Source: Marinobacterium sedimentorum (GTDB lineage: Bacteria; Pseudomonadota; Gammaproteobacteria; Pseudomonadales; Balneatricaceae). From it: 64,000 bases of DNA. How positions within the stretch are numbered: position 1 is the first letter of the stretch; each line of letters starts with the position of its first letter. A program made the translations under genes and the position numbers. Positions 35,666-45,008 of this stretch are shown piece by piece. The notes under the pieces are model-generated. The model was given only the letters and a program-made list of their open reading frames with translations, did no database searches and was not told the origin of the DNA. Location: positions 186,001-250,000 of the forward strand of contig NZ_JALDYX010000003.1 of NCBI RefSeq assembly GCF_024267675.1, given 5' to 3'.

Positions 35666-37405
35666 TTAGCGGGGCGTTTCGGCCTGCTGCAGCAGATGAG
35701 TCAGCAGCGCCCGCAGCTTGCCCGGGCGCACCGGTTTCGGCAGTACCGGCAGGCCCTGTTCACGGAACAGCTGCAGCGTATCAGCCGAGCGATCCGCCGT
35801 GATCATGGCGGCGGGAAAATCAGCCCCCAGCTGCTGGCGCAGCGCCTGCACCACCTCAAGCCCGGTGCGACCCAGATCCAGATGAAAATCCGCCAACAGC
35901 AGCTGCGGAGCGGGCCCCCTGCCCTCTTCGCCATTCGCCTGACAAAGCGCCAGCGCGGCCTCGCAATCGCGGGCCACACTGAGCTCGCAGCCCCACTGTT
36001 CCAGCAGCGCACACATGCTCAGCAGCACGCCCTCGTCGTTATCCACCACCAGCACCCGCGTGCCTGCCAGGCTATCCAGCGGCACACTTAGCTGCTCCGA
36101 CGCCGCAGCAGCTACCTTCCCCAGCACCCGCGGCACTTCAACGGCGAACATCGACCCCTTGCCAAGGCTCGAACGGACCTCGACGCGATGCTCCAGCACC
36201 CGTGCGATACGATCCACAATCGCCAGCCCGAGGCCCACACCGCGACGCTCGCCGGCATGATGGTCGGGCAGCTGGTGAAATTCGCAGAAAATTTCCTCGA
36301 GCTTGGAGGCGGCGATGCCAGTGCCGCTATCCCACACCTGAATGCTGACCCGGTCACCGCGGTTGCGTACCCCCAGCAGTACAGTACCGCGCTCGGTATA
36401 GCGCAGTGCATTGCTGAGAAAATTCCGCAGAATGCGCGTCAGCAGCCGACTGTCGCTGCGAATATTCAGCCTGCTGGGCGCAAGCCTGAGCTGCAGCCCT
36501 TCGCTGGCGGCCACCGATTGCAGTTCTGCCGCCAGCGGCTGCAGGATGGACTGCAGGGAAAACTCAGCCAGATCCGGTCGCACCGCATTCTGATCGAGCC
36601 TGGAGATATCCAGCAGATCGGTCAGCAAATCCTCAGCCCCTTCCAGCGCCAGATGCACGCGCTCGATCAGATAGCCGTCCTGACCTTCGAGCGCACGTTC
36701 GCGCAGCGTGGATACCAGCAGGCGCGCTGCATTCATGGGCTGCAACAAATCATGGCTGGCCGCCGCCAGGTATTTATCCTTGCTCCTGTTAGCCTCATGG
36801 GCGGCATCACGGGCCAGGCGCAGCTGCTCGTTCAGCTCAAGCAGCTCTTCGGTACGCTCGGCGACTCGCTGTTCAAGCTCGGCATTAAGTTGCTGCAGCC
36901 GCTCGCGGGCACGCTTGCGTTCGGTATAGTCAGCGACGAAGGCTTCGATAATTTCGCCGCCATCCACCTGCTTGAACAGGATGTTCATGGCCACATCCAC
37001 GGTGCCGCCGTTACGGCAACGCAGACGGGTTTCATAGCCGGTAAGCCGCTGACTGGCGAGCAGCATCTGGCGTATTTCCGCAAACTCTCCCGGATCAACA
37101 AACAGCTCGGTGGCCAGATCACGCACCTGATCGATCACCTGCCCGGGTGAATCATAGCCACAGAGGTGGGCGATGGCAGGGTTGGCCGCCAGTACGCCAC
37201 CGGTCATGTCGGCGCGAAAGATGCCGTGCAGGGCGTTCTCGAACAGCCACTTGTAGCGATTGCGCTCCTGTTCCAGCTCGTGCATCTTGCGCTCGAGTTC
37301 AGGGTAGTAACTCTTGCGCGCCGACTGGCTGCCAAGGCCGATCAGGTCTTCGAAGGTGGCCGAGGCGTGTTCAGAGGGTTTGTTCTGGTCAGAGCGCTTC
37401 TTCAT
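35666..37405 (-). CDS. Hybrid sensor histidine kinase/response regulator (ErcS'-like)
   Basis: A 579-residue cytosolic kinase with no membrane segment: PAS domain (about 50-165), coiled coil (about 165-210), HisKA with SHDLLQPMNAARLL (His218), HATPase with NFLSNALRYTERGTV (N-box), WDSGTGI (G1) and GVGLGLAIV (G2), and a C-terminal receiver with LLLADFHLDLGRTG (Asp506). The ATG follows GAGG at 6 bases and overlaps the end of the upstream alcohol dehydrogenase gene by 17 bases. In Pseudomonas the equivalent pair ercA and ercS' belongs to the ethanol-oxidation regulatory network, so a similar role is likely. Confidence 0.9.
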   Translation of the reverse strand: MKKRSDQNKPSEHASATFEDLIGLGSQSARKSYYPELERKMHELEQERNRYKWLFENALHGIFRADMTGGVLAANPAIAHLCGYDSPGQVIDQVRDLATELFVDPGEFAEIRQMLLASQRLTGYETRLRCRNGGTVDVAMNILFKQVDGGEIIEAFVADYTERKRARERLQQLNAELEQRVAERTEELLELNEQLRLARDAAHEANRSKDKYLAAASHDLLQPMNAARLLVSTLRERALEGQDGYLIERVHLALEGAEDLLTDLLDISRLDQNAVRPDLAEFSLQSILQPLAAELQSVAASEGLQLRLAPSRLNIRSDSRLLTRILRNFLSNALRYTERGTVLLGVRNRGDRVSIQVWDSGTGIAASKLEEIFCEFHQLPDHHAGERRGVGLGLAIVDRIARVLEHRVEVRSSLGKGSMFAVEVPRVLGKVAAAASEQLSVPLDSLAGTRVLVVDNDEGVLLSMCALLEQWGCELSVARDCEAALALCQANGEEGRGPAPQLLLADFHLDLGRTGLEVVQALRQQLGADFPAAMITADRSADTLQLFREQGLPVLPKPVRPGKLRALLTHLLQQAETPR

Positions 37406-38552
37406 AGATGACCTCAACATCCCGCCGCGAGGACTTGCGCGGATTGGTCAGGATGCAGGGATCCTTGATGGCATTTTTCGACAGCGAGGGTATATCACTC
37501 ACATTCACCCCGAAGACACCGAGCGACTCTTTCAGCCCCACTTCCTGCTTGAGCCCGATGACGCGCTGCATCAGACGCTTGCGGATCTCGCTGCTGTTCA
37601 TGCCGCGCACATCCACCCCCAGGGTATCGGCGATGACCTTGAACTTGTCCGGCGTTTCGCGGTAATTGAAATCAATCACATGCTCCAGCAGCATGGCGTT
37701 GCAGAGCCCGTGGGGCAGGTCCAGATAGCCGCCCAGACTGTGGGACATGGCATGCACGGCGCCCAGAATCGCGTTGGAGAATGCCAGCCCCGCCTTCATG
37801 CTGCCAAGCATGACCTGCTCGCGCAGCTGCAGGTCATCGGGATGGCGAATCAGATCCGCCAGGTTGCCATTGATCAGGCGAATGGCATCCAGTGCATGCA
37901 TGTCAGTCATGGGGCCTGAACCGGTGGAGACAAAGGCCTCGATGGCATGCACCAGTGCATCCACACCGGTACAGGCGGTCAGGAAGGGGTCCATGGTCAT
38001 GGTGGTTTCGGGATCGATGAGCGAGACATCCGGCACCACGGACTTACTGACGATGGAGATTTTCACCCGCTCGAATTCGTCATTGATGATGGCGAACTGG
38101 GACACATCGGCCGAGGTGCCTGAGGTGGTGGGAATCAGGATCAGTGGCGGAATCGGTACTGTCAGGGTATCAACGCCCTCGAACTCAAGAATATGGCGGC
38201 CATGACTGCTGACAATACCAATGCCCTTGGCGCAGTCCATCGGGCTGCCACCGCCCACCGCCACTATGAGGTTGCAGCCCTCACTCGCATACAGGGCCGC
38301 ACCGCGCATCACCTCCTCCGAGCGAGGGTTGGGCGAGACATCGGTAAACACCACGTACTCAATCAGCGACTCGCGCAGCGTCTGCTCCACATCCGCGACC
38401 CAGCCTGCCTTCTGCACGCCGGGATCGGATACCAGCAGCACCTTGCGTGCGCCGAATGTTCTCGCATAGTTGCCGACTGTCTTGCGGGCACCGGCGCCAA
38501 AGAGAATTTCGGGGGCGACAAATTTGCGCAGATTGGAGAGTTCATGGCTCAT
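37389..38552 (-). CDS. ercA: Iron-containing alcohol dehydrogenase, ErcA-like
   Basis: A 387-residue group III metal-dependent alcohol dehydrogenase. NAD-binding VAVGGGSPMDCAKGIGIV and metal-site residues are conserved: DPETTMTMDPFLTACTGVDA, HAIEAFVSTGSGPMTD and HAMSHSLGGYLDLPHGLCNA (metal-binding histidines). ErcA proteins are thought to act in ethanol or aldehyde sensing and regulation rather than main oxidation. GGGGA lies about 7 bases upstream of ATG. It is the first gene of a two-gene unit with the hybrid kinase. Confidence 0.9.
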   Translation of the reverse strand: MSHELSNLRKFVAPEILFGAGARKTVGNYARTFGARKVLLVSDPGVQKAGWVADVEQTLRESLIEYVVFTDVSPNPRSEEVMRGAALYASEGCNLIVAVGGGSPMDCAKGIGIVSSHGRHILEFEGVDTLTVPIPPLILIPTTSGTSADVSQFAIINDEFERVKISIVSKSVVPDVSLIDPETTMTMDPFLTACTGVDALVHAIEAFVSTGSGPMTDMHALDAIRLINGNLADLIRHPDDLQLREQVMLGSMKAGLAFSNAILGAVHAMSHSLGGYLDLPHGLCNAMLLEHVIDFNYRETPDKFKVIADTLGVDVRGMNSSEIRKRLMQRVIGLKQEVGLKESLGVFGVNVSDIPSLSKNAIKDPCILTNPRKSSRRDVEVIYEEAL

Positions 38553-38699
38553 GCTTGGATCCCCTCATGTCTAAGCCCCAGGGAAGGGGTCTTGTTTTGC
38601 CCGCATTATACCCCCAGCATCAGACAACAACATCGACGGACCTGAACACCGCCACCTCGCTCATAGACTGCAGCGCCCGGCTGTGCGTCGGGCCAACGG

Positions 38700-39068
38700 C
38701 TAGCGTACTTCCTGCTGCTGCTGGCAGTTCAGGCACAGTGGCGATTCAGGCCGCACGCTCAGGCGGGCAAAGGGAATACCGGCATCGCAACTGCGACAGT
38801 AGCCAAAGTCCTCATCGCCTTCATCAATACGCCGCAGCGCCGCTTCCACCAGGTGCAGACGACGCTCACTCAGCATCACGTTGGCCTTGGCCATGTTACG
38901 CTGCTGCAGGGCATCGCTGCGCTCGCTGGTATCGAACTGCTCGCGGTCGCCACCCACCTCCGACAGCATCTCGCGCAGGCCGGTAATTTCTTCGCTCAGG
39001 TCATGCTGCAATTTGTGCAGGCGCTGAATAATCAGCTGCATCTGCTCGTCCTGTACGGTGTGTTCCAT
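38700..39068 (-). CDS. TraR/DksA-type zinc finger protein
   Basis: A 122-residue protein with an N-terminal coiled coil (about 5-75: LIIQRLHKLQHDLSEEITGL, NVMLSERRLHLVEAALRRI) and a C4 zinc finger: YCRSC and CLNC, about 17 residues apart. It is shorter than DksA (about 151). The coiled-coil tip lacks the clear DxxDxA motif, so an RNA polymerase secondary-channel role is uncertain; the DksA2 or YbiI/TraR relatives fit best. The upstream terminator at 39139-39166 separates it from the possible RNA locus. Confidence 0.85.
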   Translation of the reverse strand: MEHTVQDEQMQLIIQRLHKLQHDLSEEITGLREMLSEVGGDREQFDTSERSDALQQRNMAKANVMLSERRLHLVEAALRRIDEGDEDFGYCRSCDAGIPFARLSVRPESPLCLNCQQQQEVR

Positions 39069-39138
39069 AATATGAATCTCTCAACTTGTCGATTTCAGAC
39101 AGCGCCGGCGGTTCGAATATGCCAGGCATGTTACGGGC

Positions 39139-39166
39139 AAAAAAAAGGCGGACCCGAAGGCCCGCC
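39139..39166 (-). terminator. Strong terminator with no protein gene directly upstream
   Basis: On the minus strand, GGCGGGCC-TTCG-GGTCCGCC is followed by eight T. A UUCG tetraloop and a long T tract make it a textbook Rho-independent terminator. It lies between htpG, which has its own terminator at 39481-39509, and the DksA-like gene, so it must end a transcript starting in 39167-39480. Confidence 0.9.
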
Positions 39167-39295
39167 TGGATACTCCAGCAGTCGCTCAGGGGTCTGATCG
39201 CATCGGCGTCAGCTCCGGGATGGCACCCGCCTCCCGACACCACAGGGGCATCAGGACGGCTCGAGCCTTACCCTGGCTGGGTAAGGTCGGGCAGA
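39139..39295 (-). ncRNA. Candidate small RNA ending at the 39139 terminator
   Basis: The stretch just upstream of the orphan terminator on the minus strand has a perfect hairpin CCTTACCC-AGCCA-GGGTAAGG (39266-39286), and a GGGAGGCGGGTGCCATCCC region that can pair with itself. There is no credible protein. Its length would be about 150 nt if it begins near 39295, but I cannot place a promoter with confidence. It does not match the 4.5S, 6S or tmRNA consensus I know. Confidence 0.4.
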
Positions 39296-39480
39296 CATTA
39301 ACGGACGATTGCATAACGGACATTGTTAAGCTGAGCGCTCTTTAACTAAATAGGGTGTTGCTGAGCCGAGTGTCACCGATCTGATGGCAAAATGCCAGCA
39401 TTCTGCAGCCGCGATCAGCGGATGCCGCCGGCGCCACCTCACGGACCCCTGTTACTCGCGAGCCCCGGGTAAAAAAGCAT

Positions 39481-39509
39481 AAAAAAGCGGCCTCGAAAGG
39501 CCGCTTTTT
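39481..39509 (-). terminator. htpG terminator
   Basis: Stem AAAAAAGCGGCCT-CGAA-AGGCCGCTTTTT, lying 42 bases after the htpG stop on the minus strand. It is a strong hairpin, probably functional in both directions. Confidence 0.92.
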
Positions 39510-39550
39510 ACCCTGCTATTAACCCGGCGGGCTAAGAGTGACTTTCCGAT

Positions 39551-41476
39551 TTACTGACTCAGTTCAAGCAACAGCTTGTTGAGACGCGCCACGTAGGCGG
39601 CCGGATCATCCAGCTGACCACCGGCGGCAAGGCCGGCCTGGTCAAAGATTACCAGCGACAGTTCGCCAAAGCGGTCTTCATCCACTTCCTGATCCAGTTT
39701 CTGAATCAGCGGGTGCACCGGGTTCACTTCAAACACCGGCTTCACTTCTGGTACCGGCTGACCGGCGGCTTCCATGATGCGACGCATTTGCGCGCCCATG
39801 TCGTAGCTGCCGAGCACCACGCAGGCCGGGGAGTCGGTCAGGCGGTGGGTGATACGCACATCCGACACCCGGTCACCCAGCTGCGTTTTGAGGCGAGCAA
39901 CCAGGCCTTCCAGTTCCTTGGCCGTCTCTTCCTGAGCGGCTTTCTCTTCCTCGTTTTCCACTTCGCCCAGATCCAGCTCGCCCTTGCTGACGTCCTGGAA
40001 GGACGTGCCGTCGAAGTCGAACAGGTGGCTCATCATCCACTCGTCAATGCGATCGGTCAGGAGCAGCACTTCGATGCCCTTCTTGCGGAAGATTTCCAGG
40101 TGCGGGCTGCTCTTGGCGGCATTGAAGGAGTCAGCCACCACGTAGTAGATCTTGCTCTGGCCTTCCTGCATGCGGGCAATGTAGTCATCCAGACCAACGT
40201 TCTGCTCGCTGGTACCCGAGTGCGTGGAGGCAAAACGCAGCAGCTTGAGTACTTTCTCACGGTTGGCGTGATCTTCCGCCGGCCCTTCCTTCAGCACCTG
40301 ACCGAACTCTTTCCAGAAGGTCTGGTACTTGTCGGCATCGTTCTTGGCCAGTTTGGACAGCATGTCCAGCACACGCTTGCTCAGCGCGGCACGCAGCTTG
40401 TCGACATGCGGGTCTTTTTGCAGGATCTCACGGGAAATATTCAGCGACAGGTTGCTGGAATCCACCACACCCTTGATAAAGCGCAGGTACAGCGGCAGGA
40501 ACTGGTCAGCCTGGTCCATGATGAAAACACGCTGGATATACAGTTTCAGGCCACGGGGCGCTTCGCGGTTCCACAGGTCGTAGGGGGCTTTTTCCGGTAC
40601 ATACAGCAGCGAGCTGTATTCCAGGTTGCCTTCGACCTTGCTGTGAGACCAGCTCAGCGGGTCACCGAAGTCATGGGACACATGCTTGTAGAACTCAGAG
40701 TATTCCTCGTCGGTGATTTCATTCTTGCTGCGCGTCCAGAGTGCCGTGGCACTGTTAACCGTCTCGTCCTGGGGCGCTTCCACCGGTGCAGGCTCCTGGC
40801 CGTCCTCCGGTTCTTCAGGCGCAACCGCGTCTTTGTGCATGATCACCGGCAAAGCGATGTGATCGGAGTACTTGCGCACCAGCTCGCGCAGGCGCCAGCC
40901 ATTGGCGAACTCGGCTTCTTCGTCTTTCAGGTGCAGTACGATGGTGGTACCGCGGCTGGCCTTTTCCAGCGTGGCAATGCTGAATTCGCCCTCGCCTTTG
41001 GATGACCAGTGCACAGCCTCGGCGGCCGCCAGGCCCGCACGACGGCTAAACACATCCACCTTGTCGGCAACGATAAAGGCCGAGTAGAAGCCCACACCGA
41101 ACTGACCGATCAGCTGGCTGTCCTTCTTCTGGTCACCGGTCAGCTGGGACAGGAAACCGGAGGTGCCGGACTTGGCGATGGTGCCCAGATGCTCTATCAC
41201 ATCCTGGCGACTCATGCCGATACCGTTGTCGTCGATGGTGATGGTCTTGGCAGCTTCGTCGAAGCTGACGCGGATCCGGAGATCGCCATCGTTTTCGTAC
41301 AGGTCGGCGTTGGACAGCGCTTCAAAGCGCAGCTTTTCCGCCGCATCCGAGGCGTTGGAAATCAGCTCGCGCAGGAAGATCTCCTTGTTGGAATACAGGG
41401 AGTGAATCATCAGATGAAGCAGCTGCTTCACTTCCGTCTGGAATCCGAGAGTTTCTTTCTGGGTTTCAGTACTCAT
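39551..41476 (-). CDS. htpG: Chaperone HtpG (Hsp90)
   Basis: A 641-residue cytosolic ATP-dependent chaperone. The N-terminal GHKL ATPase domain has [37 protein letters not shown] and [17 protein letters not shown], and is followed by the middle domain ([20 protein letters not shown], with [11 protein letters not shown]) and the C-terminal dimerisation domain. It has a heat-shock promoter 55 bases upstream. It stands alone between two terminators. Confidence 0.97.
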   Translation of the reverse strand: MSTETQKETLGFQTEVKQLLHLMIHSLYSNKEIFLRELISNASDAAEKLRFEALSNADLYENDGDLRIRVSFDEAAKTITIDDNGIGMSRQDVIEHLGTIAKSGTSGFLSQLTGDQKKDSQLIGQFGVGFYSAFIVADKVDVFSRRAGLAAAEAVHWSSKGEGEFSIATLEKASRGTTIVLHLKDEEAEFANGWRLRELVRKYSDHIALPVIMHKDAVAPEEPEDGQEPAPVEAPQDETVNSATALWTRSKNEITDEEYSEFYKHVSHDFGDPLSWSHSKVEGNLEYSSLLYVPEKAPYDLWNREAPRGLKLYIQRVFIMDQADQFLPLYLRFIKGVVDSSNLSLNISREILQKDPHVDKLRAALSKRVLDMLSKLAKNDADKYQTFWKEFGQVLKEGPAEDHANREKVLKLLRFASTHSGTSEQNVGLDDYIARMQEGQSKIYYVVADSFNAAKSSPHLEIFRKKGIEVLLLTDRIDEWMMSHLFDFDGTSFQDVSKGELDLGEVENEEEKAAQEETAKELEGLVARLKTQLGDRVSDVRITHRLTDSPACVVLGSYDMGAQMRRIMEAAGQPVPEVKPVFEVNPVHPLIQKLDQEVDEDRFGELSLVIFDQAGLAAGGQLDDPAAYVARLNKLLLELSQ

Positions 41477-41531
41477 GAATATATAGGCCCTTGGTTCTGC
41501 AACAATTTCAGGTAACTCGCCTGTGTTCCAG

Positions 41532-41559
41532 AGATGGGGCCGGCAAAATCAATTTCAAG
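41532..41559 (-). promoter_or_regulatory. Sigma-32 heat-shock promoter of htpG
   Basis: On the minus strand CTTGAAA (41553-41559) is followed after 13 bases by CCCCATCT (41532-41539). This matches the sigma-32 consensus CTTGAAA-N11-16-CCCATnT. The -10 box ends 56 bases before the htpG ATG. Confidence 0.88.
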
Positions 41560-41606
41560 CCCTGAATGCAAAGCGCATGTGCATAATCCCTGCAGGCCAC
41601 GCCATT

Positions 41607-42332
41607 TCAGCGCTCGACTTCGGTGCTCATCATCATGGTCTGCAGCGCCAGAGAGACGAATTCGCGCCTGTAGAGCACTATGACCACGGTGCCCGACAGC
41701 AGCATGAACAGCCAGGGGTTGATAAACCATCCCAGCACCGCGACGCAGAAATAGTAGGTACGCAGGCCAATATTGAAGTTGTTGGCCGCCAGTGACGTCA
41801 TGTCGGCGATACGGGCCGCGTGGGCCTGCAAGCGCTGCTCATTGAGCGACTCGCTCGGCAAGGGCGCACCGCCGATCATCACCGAGGCAAAGCCGTACTG
41901 GCGCAGGCTCCAGGTGAACTTGAAGAACGAATAGACAAATAGCAGGACCAGCAGCAACAGCTTGATTTCCCACTCCCCGGCCGTAAGAGGGTAGGCGTAG
42001 GGAATATCCTGCACGATGTTCATGGCTTCATCCGACACATTGAGCAGTGTCATAAGACCGGCCAGAATCAGGATGGTGGTGGAGGCAAAAAACGCCACCG
42101 TGCGCTCCAGGTTGGCGATGGCGGTGGTGTCGGGCACCCGATTCTCACGCATCAGCATGTGACGCATCCACTCCAGCCGGTACAGATGCATCACACTGGC
42201 CAGACAGGGAGTGGTATACCCCTTGACCCGCGCATAAGTCATGTAGCCGCGAAAGCACAGCAGAAACCAGCCCAGCGCCAGCAGGTTAATCCAGTGTGTG
42301 CGTAGAAAATCCATCACTACATCGCTTGTCAT
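41607..42332 (-). CDS. DUF599 family membrane protein
   Basis: A 241-residue inner-membrane protein with about four helices (HWINLLALGWFLLCFRGYMT, VAFFASTTILILAGLMTLL, EIKLLLLVLLFVYSFFKFTW, a C-terminal hydrophobic pair) and the family block LAANNFNIGLRTYYFCVAVL. DUF599 has no known function. The ATG at 42332 gives MTSDVVMDFL; the longer frame to 42392 is less likely. Confidence 0.85.
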   Translation of the reverse strand: MTSDVVMDFLRTHWINLLALGWFLLCFRGYMTYARVKGYTTPCLASVMHLYRLEWMRHMLMRENRVPDTTAIANLERTVAFFASTTILILAGLMTLLNVSDEAMNIVQDIPYAYPLTAGEWEIKLLLLVLLFVYSFFKFTWSLRQYGFASVMIGGAPLPSESLNEQRLQAHAARIADMTSLAANNFNIGLRTYYFCVAVLGWFINPWLFMLLSGTVVIVLYRREFVSLALQTMMMSTEVER

Positions 42333-42460
42333 CAATATCCGTCCGATTTCAAAAAGCCCGTCATTGTAAATCAAGCCACTGCGCGCCTCCACCGGGCGAC
42401 AGCACTGGGCCCTGCCGGCCAGAGACCGGCATTGCTGCAGTGGTTTTCAGGACAAGCCAA

Positions 42461-43933
42461 TCAGGAGGAACAGGTCAGGCAGATGGCGCCGGCCCAGTCC
42501 GGCGGCTCGCCGGCAAAGCGCTCAAACTCGGGCTGCTCGGCAAAGGGATTTCGCAACAGGGTCATGAGATCGTTGACCGCGGTGAAATCGCCCTGATGCG
42601 CCGCACGAATGGCCTCTTCGGCCATATAGTTGCGCAGTATGTATTTGGGATTCACCGCCAGCATGCGGGCCTCACGCTGGCTGCGTGTACCCGCCTCCAG
42701 ACCCAGCCGGGCCTGGTACTGCAACAGCCAGTCAGTCGCTTTCGACGGATATGGCCAGAGTGCCAGCACCGCGCCCAGCGCCTCATCGGAGCCATCAAAC
42801 CGACTCAGGCTGCGGAAAAAGCGGGTCATGTCGATACGCTGCTCCGCCATCAGGGCCTTGAGCGAAGACACCAGCGCGGCATCGCCGTCGTCCTGTTTCA
42901 CAAACCCCAGACGCTCGCGGTAACGCGCCAGTTCCGCCGCCTCATAGAGGCCGCCAAAAAGCTCGAGCTGCGCCTCGAGATCTGCCCGTTCCACCAGTGG
43001 CAGCAAGGCCTGACCCAGGCAGGCCAGGTTCCACAGCACCACACCGGGTTGAGCCTTGAAGGCATAGCGCTTCTGGTGGTCGTTCTGGTTGCTGACATAA
43101 TCGCTCTGGTAGCCATCCAGGAAACTGTAAGGGCCGTAATCGAAGGTCTCGCTCAGCAACGACATATTGTCGGTATTCAGCACACCGTGCACAAAGCCGC
43201 AGGCCTGCCAGCGCGCCACCAGCTCGGCTGTGCTTTGCACCACCTCGGCAAACATCGAACGATAAGGGTTTTCAGCCGCTGCCAGATGGGGAAAGTAGCG
43301 CTCGATGCAGTAATCGGCCAGCAGCTTGAGCTCATCATGCAGGCGGTGGTAGTAAAAATATTCAAAGTGACCGAAGCGAATATGGCAGCGCGACACACGC
43401 AGCAGCATGGCGCAGGGCTCCATGCCCTCGCGGCGGGTGTAGTCATCGCTGCCGATCAGACAGAGCGCGCGGGTGGTGGGAACCCCCAGCCCCTGCATGG
43501 CCTCGCCCGCCAGGTATTCCCGAATGCTGGAGCGCAGCACCGCGCGGCCATCCCCGAAGCGGGAAAAGGCGGTCTTGCCGGCGCCCTTGAGGTGCAGATC
43601 CCAGCGCTCACCGGCCTGATTCAGCACTTCGCCCAGCAGCAGACCGCGGCCATCGCCCAGATCCGGGTTATAGACACCAAACTGGTGCCCGGTGTACTTC
43701 ATGGCCAGCGATTCCGAGCCCGGCAATGGCTCATGACCACCGAAGTAATTCGCCAGTGCCTCGGGCGTTACCTGGCAGGGATCAAGATCCAGCAAGGCCG
43801 CCACTTCGGTATTGAAACTGATCAGATGAGCACCCTTGAGCGGCTGCGGCTCGGTGATCTGGTAGAATCGCTCCGGCAGCCGTGCAAAACTGTTGTCAAA
43901 ATTAAGGTTTTCCAGGGTTCGCAGCACGCTCAT
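42461..43933 (-). CDS. selO: SelO/YdiU family protein adenylyltransferase
   Basis: A 490-residue pseudokinase-fold enzyme that transfers AMP from ATP to protein hydroxyls in redox homeostasis. Recognisable blocks are NLNFDNSFARLPERFYQITE at the N-terminus, YTGHQFGVYNPDLGDGRGLL, LKGAGKTAFSRFGDGRAVLR (ATP site with Lys), and FVHGVLNTDNMSLLSETFDY with GPYSFLD (metal-binding Asn/Asp). It ends CLTCSS, the conserved C-terminal cysteine pattern of SelO (selenocysteine in vertebrates). A start four codons upstream is also in frame. Confidence 0.93.
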   Translation of the reverse strand: MSVLRTLENLNFDNSFARLPERFYQITEPQPLKGAHLISFNTEVAALLDLDPCQVTPEALANYFGGHEPLPGSESLAMKYTGHQFGVYNPDLGDGRGLLLGEVLNQAGERWDLHLKGAGKTAFSRFGDGRAVLRSSIREYLAGEAMQGLGVPTTRALCLIGSDDYTRREGMEPCAMLLRVSRCHIRFGHFEYFYYHRLHDELKLLADYCIERYFPHLAAAENPYRSMFAEVVQSTAELVARWQACGFVHGVLNTDNMSLLSETFDYGPYSFLDGYQSDYVSNQNDHQKRYAFKAQPGVVLWNLACLGQALLPLVERADLEAQLELFGGLYEAAELARYRERLGFVKQDDGDAALVSSLKALMAEQRIDMTRFFRSLSRFDGSDEALGAVLALWPYPSKATDWLLQYQARLGLEAGTRSQREARMLAVNPKYILRNYMAEEAIRAAHQGDFTAVNDLMTLLRNPFAEQPEFERFAGEPPDWAGAICLTCSS

Positions 43934-44125
43934 GGTGGGTCTCATTGCAGCTATCAGGGACTGGGGTTACTCGGCGGCCTCCCGTCGGGACGCTCTGCCG
44001 CATTCCGCCGCAGAGTCCTGCAGATCAGCAGTGCCGCCGCGGCCCCTATACCCTAGCATTTCTATCAACTATTATCAGCACCCTGAAGCGCGTACTCGCG
44101 TGAACCTGCCAATGGATAATGCACT

Positions 44126-44443
44126 ATGAATATCGAGCTACAGGACCTGTTCTGGCTCAGCCTCGTCAGCTTCGTCTGCCTGCACTGGTGGCAGGGGCAG
44201 AAAGTACGGGAAACAGCCCTGCGCGCGACCCGCAAGCGCTGCGAGGAACTGGATGTACAGCTGCTGGATGACAGCGTGGGTCTGCGGGCTATCTGGCTCA
44301 AGCGCGACCAGCGAGGCAGTTTGCGTTTCTGGCGCAGCTACCAGTTCGAGTTCACCGCCACCGGTGAAAACCGCTACCGCGGCCGCGTGGTGACACTGGG
44401 GCAGAAAATCCTGTCCATCGAACTGGATGCACACCGGTTTTGA
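44126..44443 (+). CDS. DUF3301 family protein
   Basis: A 105-residue protein. An N-terminal helix (LFWLSLVSFVCLHWWQG) is followed by REtALRATRKRCEELDVQLL, then LKRDQRGSLRFWRSYQFEFT. These match DUF3301, a small family of Gammaproteobacteria with unknown role that is anchored at the inner membrane. The start is the ATG at 44126; the ribosome site is weak. It is divergent from selO. Confidence 0.8.
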   Translation: MNIELQDLFWLSLVSFVCLHWWQGQKVRETALRATRKRCEELDVQLLDDSVGLRAIWLKRDQRGSLRFWRSYQFEFTATGENRYRGRVVTLGQKILSIELDAHRF

Positions 44444-44530
44444 TTCAGCTCAGCCCGCCGTACAATGAAGGCCAGGTGCACCTGCTCGCATGCACCACTC
44501 AGCCTGACCGATAACCAACGCCCGATAACA

Positions 44531-44965
44531 ATGTCCGAAAACAATGCCATGAATATTTCAGAACCCGGCCAGCCCCGTTACGGCAATGGCGATTCATCCT
44601 ACCAGGCCGCCGGCGGCATTGCGGGCATCCGTCGTCTGGTAGACGCCTTTTACGACCAGATGGATAGCCTGGCAGACGCCGCCGACATCCGCGCCATGCA
44701 CCCGCAGGATCTGGCCGAATCGCGGGACAAACTGAGCTGTTTCTTGAGCGGCTGGCTCGGCGGCCCCAAACTCTACCGCGAAAAATACGGGCCTATCAGC
44801 ATTCCTGCCGCCCACGCCCAGCTGCGTATCGGCAGCCTGAGGCGCGATGCCTGGCTGCTGTGCATGCACCAAGCGCTGCAACAGCAACCCTGGCCCGAGG
44901 ACTTCAAGCACTACCTGCTGCAGGCGCTGAGCGTACCGGCCGAACGCTGCCGCACCCGGGACTGA
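44531..44965 (+). CDS. Group II truncated haemoglobin
   Basis: A 144-residue haem protein. The helical globin has GGIAGIRRLVDAFYDQM with the B10 Tyr, KLSCFLSGWLGGPKLYREKY, the proximal HAQLRIG histidine, and LRRDAWLLCMHQAL with the G8 Trp that defines group II. Members bind oxygen and nitric oxide. The ATG at 44531 and one at 44549 are both possible starts, and neither has a strong ribosome site. It lies 88 bases after the DUF3301 gene and converges on the thioesterase gene of the PKS cluster. Confidence 0.85.
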   Translation: MSENNAMNISEPGQPRYGNGDSSYQAAGGIAGIRRLVDAFYDQMDSLADAADIRAMHPQDLAESRDKLSCFLSGWLGGPKLYREKYGPISIPAAHAQLRIGSLRRDAWLLCMHQALQQQPWPEDFKHYLLQALSVPAERCRTRD

Positions 44966-45008
44966 GTCGGCGCCCTCGCCCGCCGTCGATGGCATGGTGG
45001 ATCAGCTG

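Noticed and set aside
39001..39243. 80-residue minus-strand frame upstream of the DksA-like gene
   Set aside because: It spans the orphan terminator and part of the DksA-like gene; no family likeness.
42296..44056. 586-residue plus-strand open frame opposite selO
   Set aside because: Antisense shadow; selO carries the conserved motifs.
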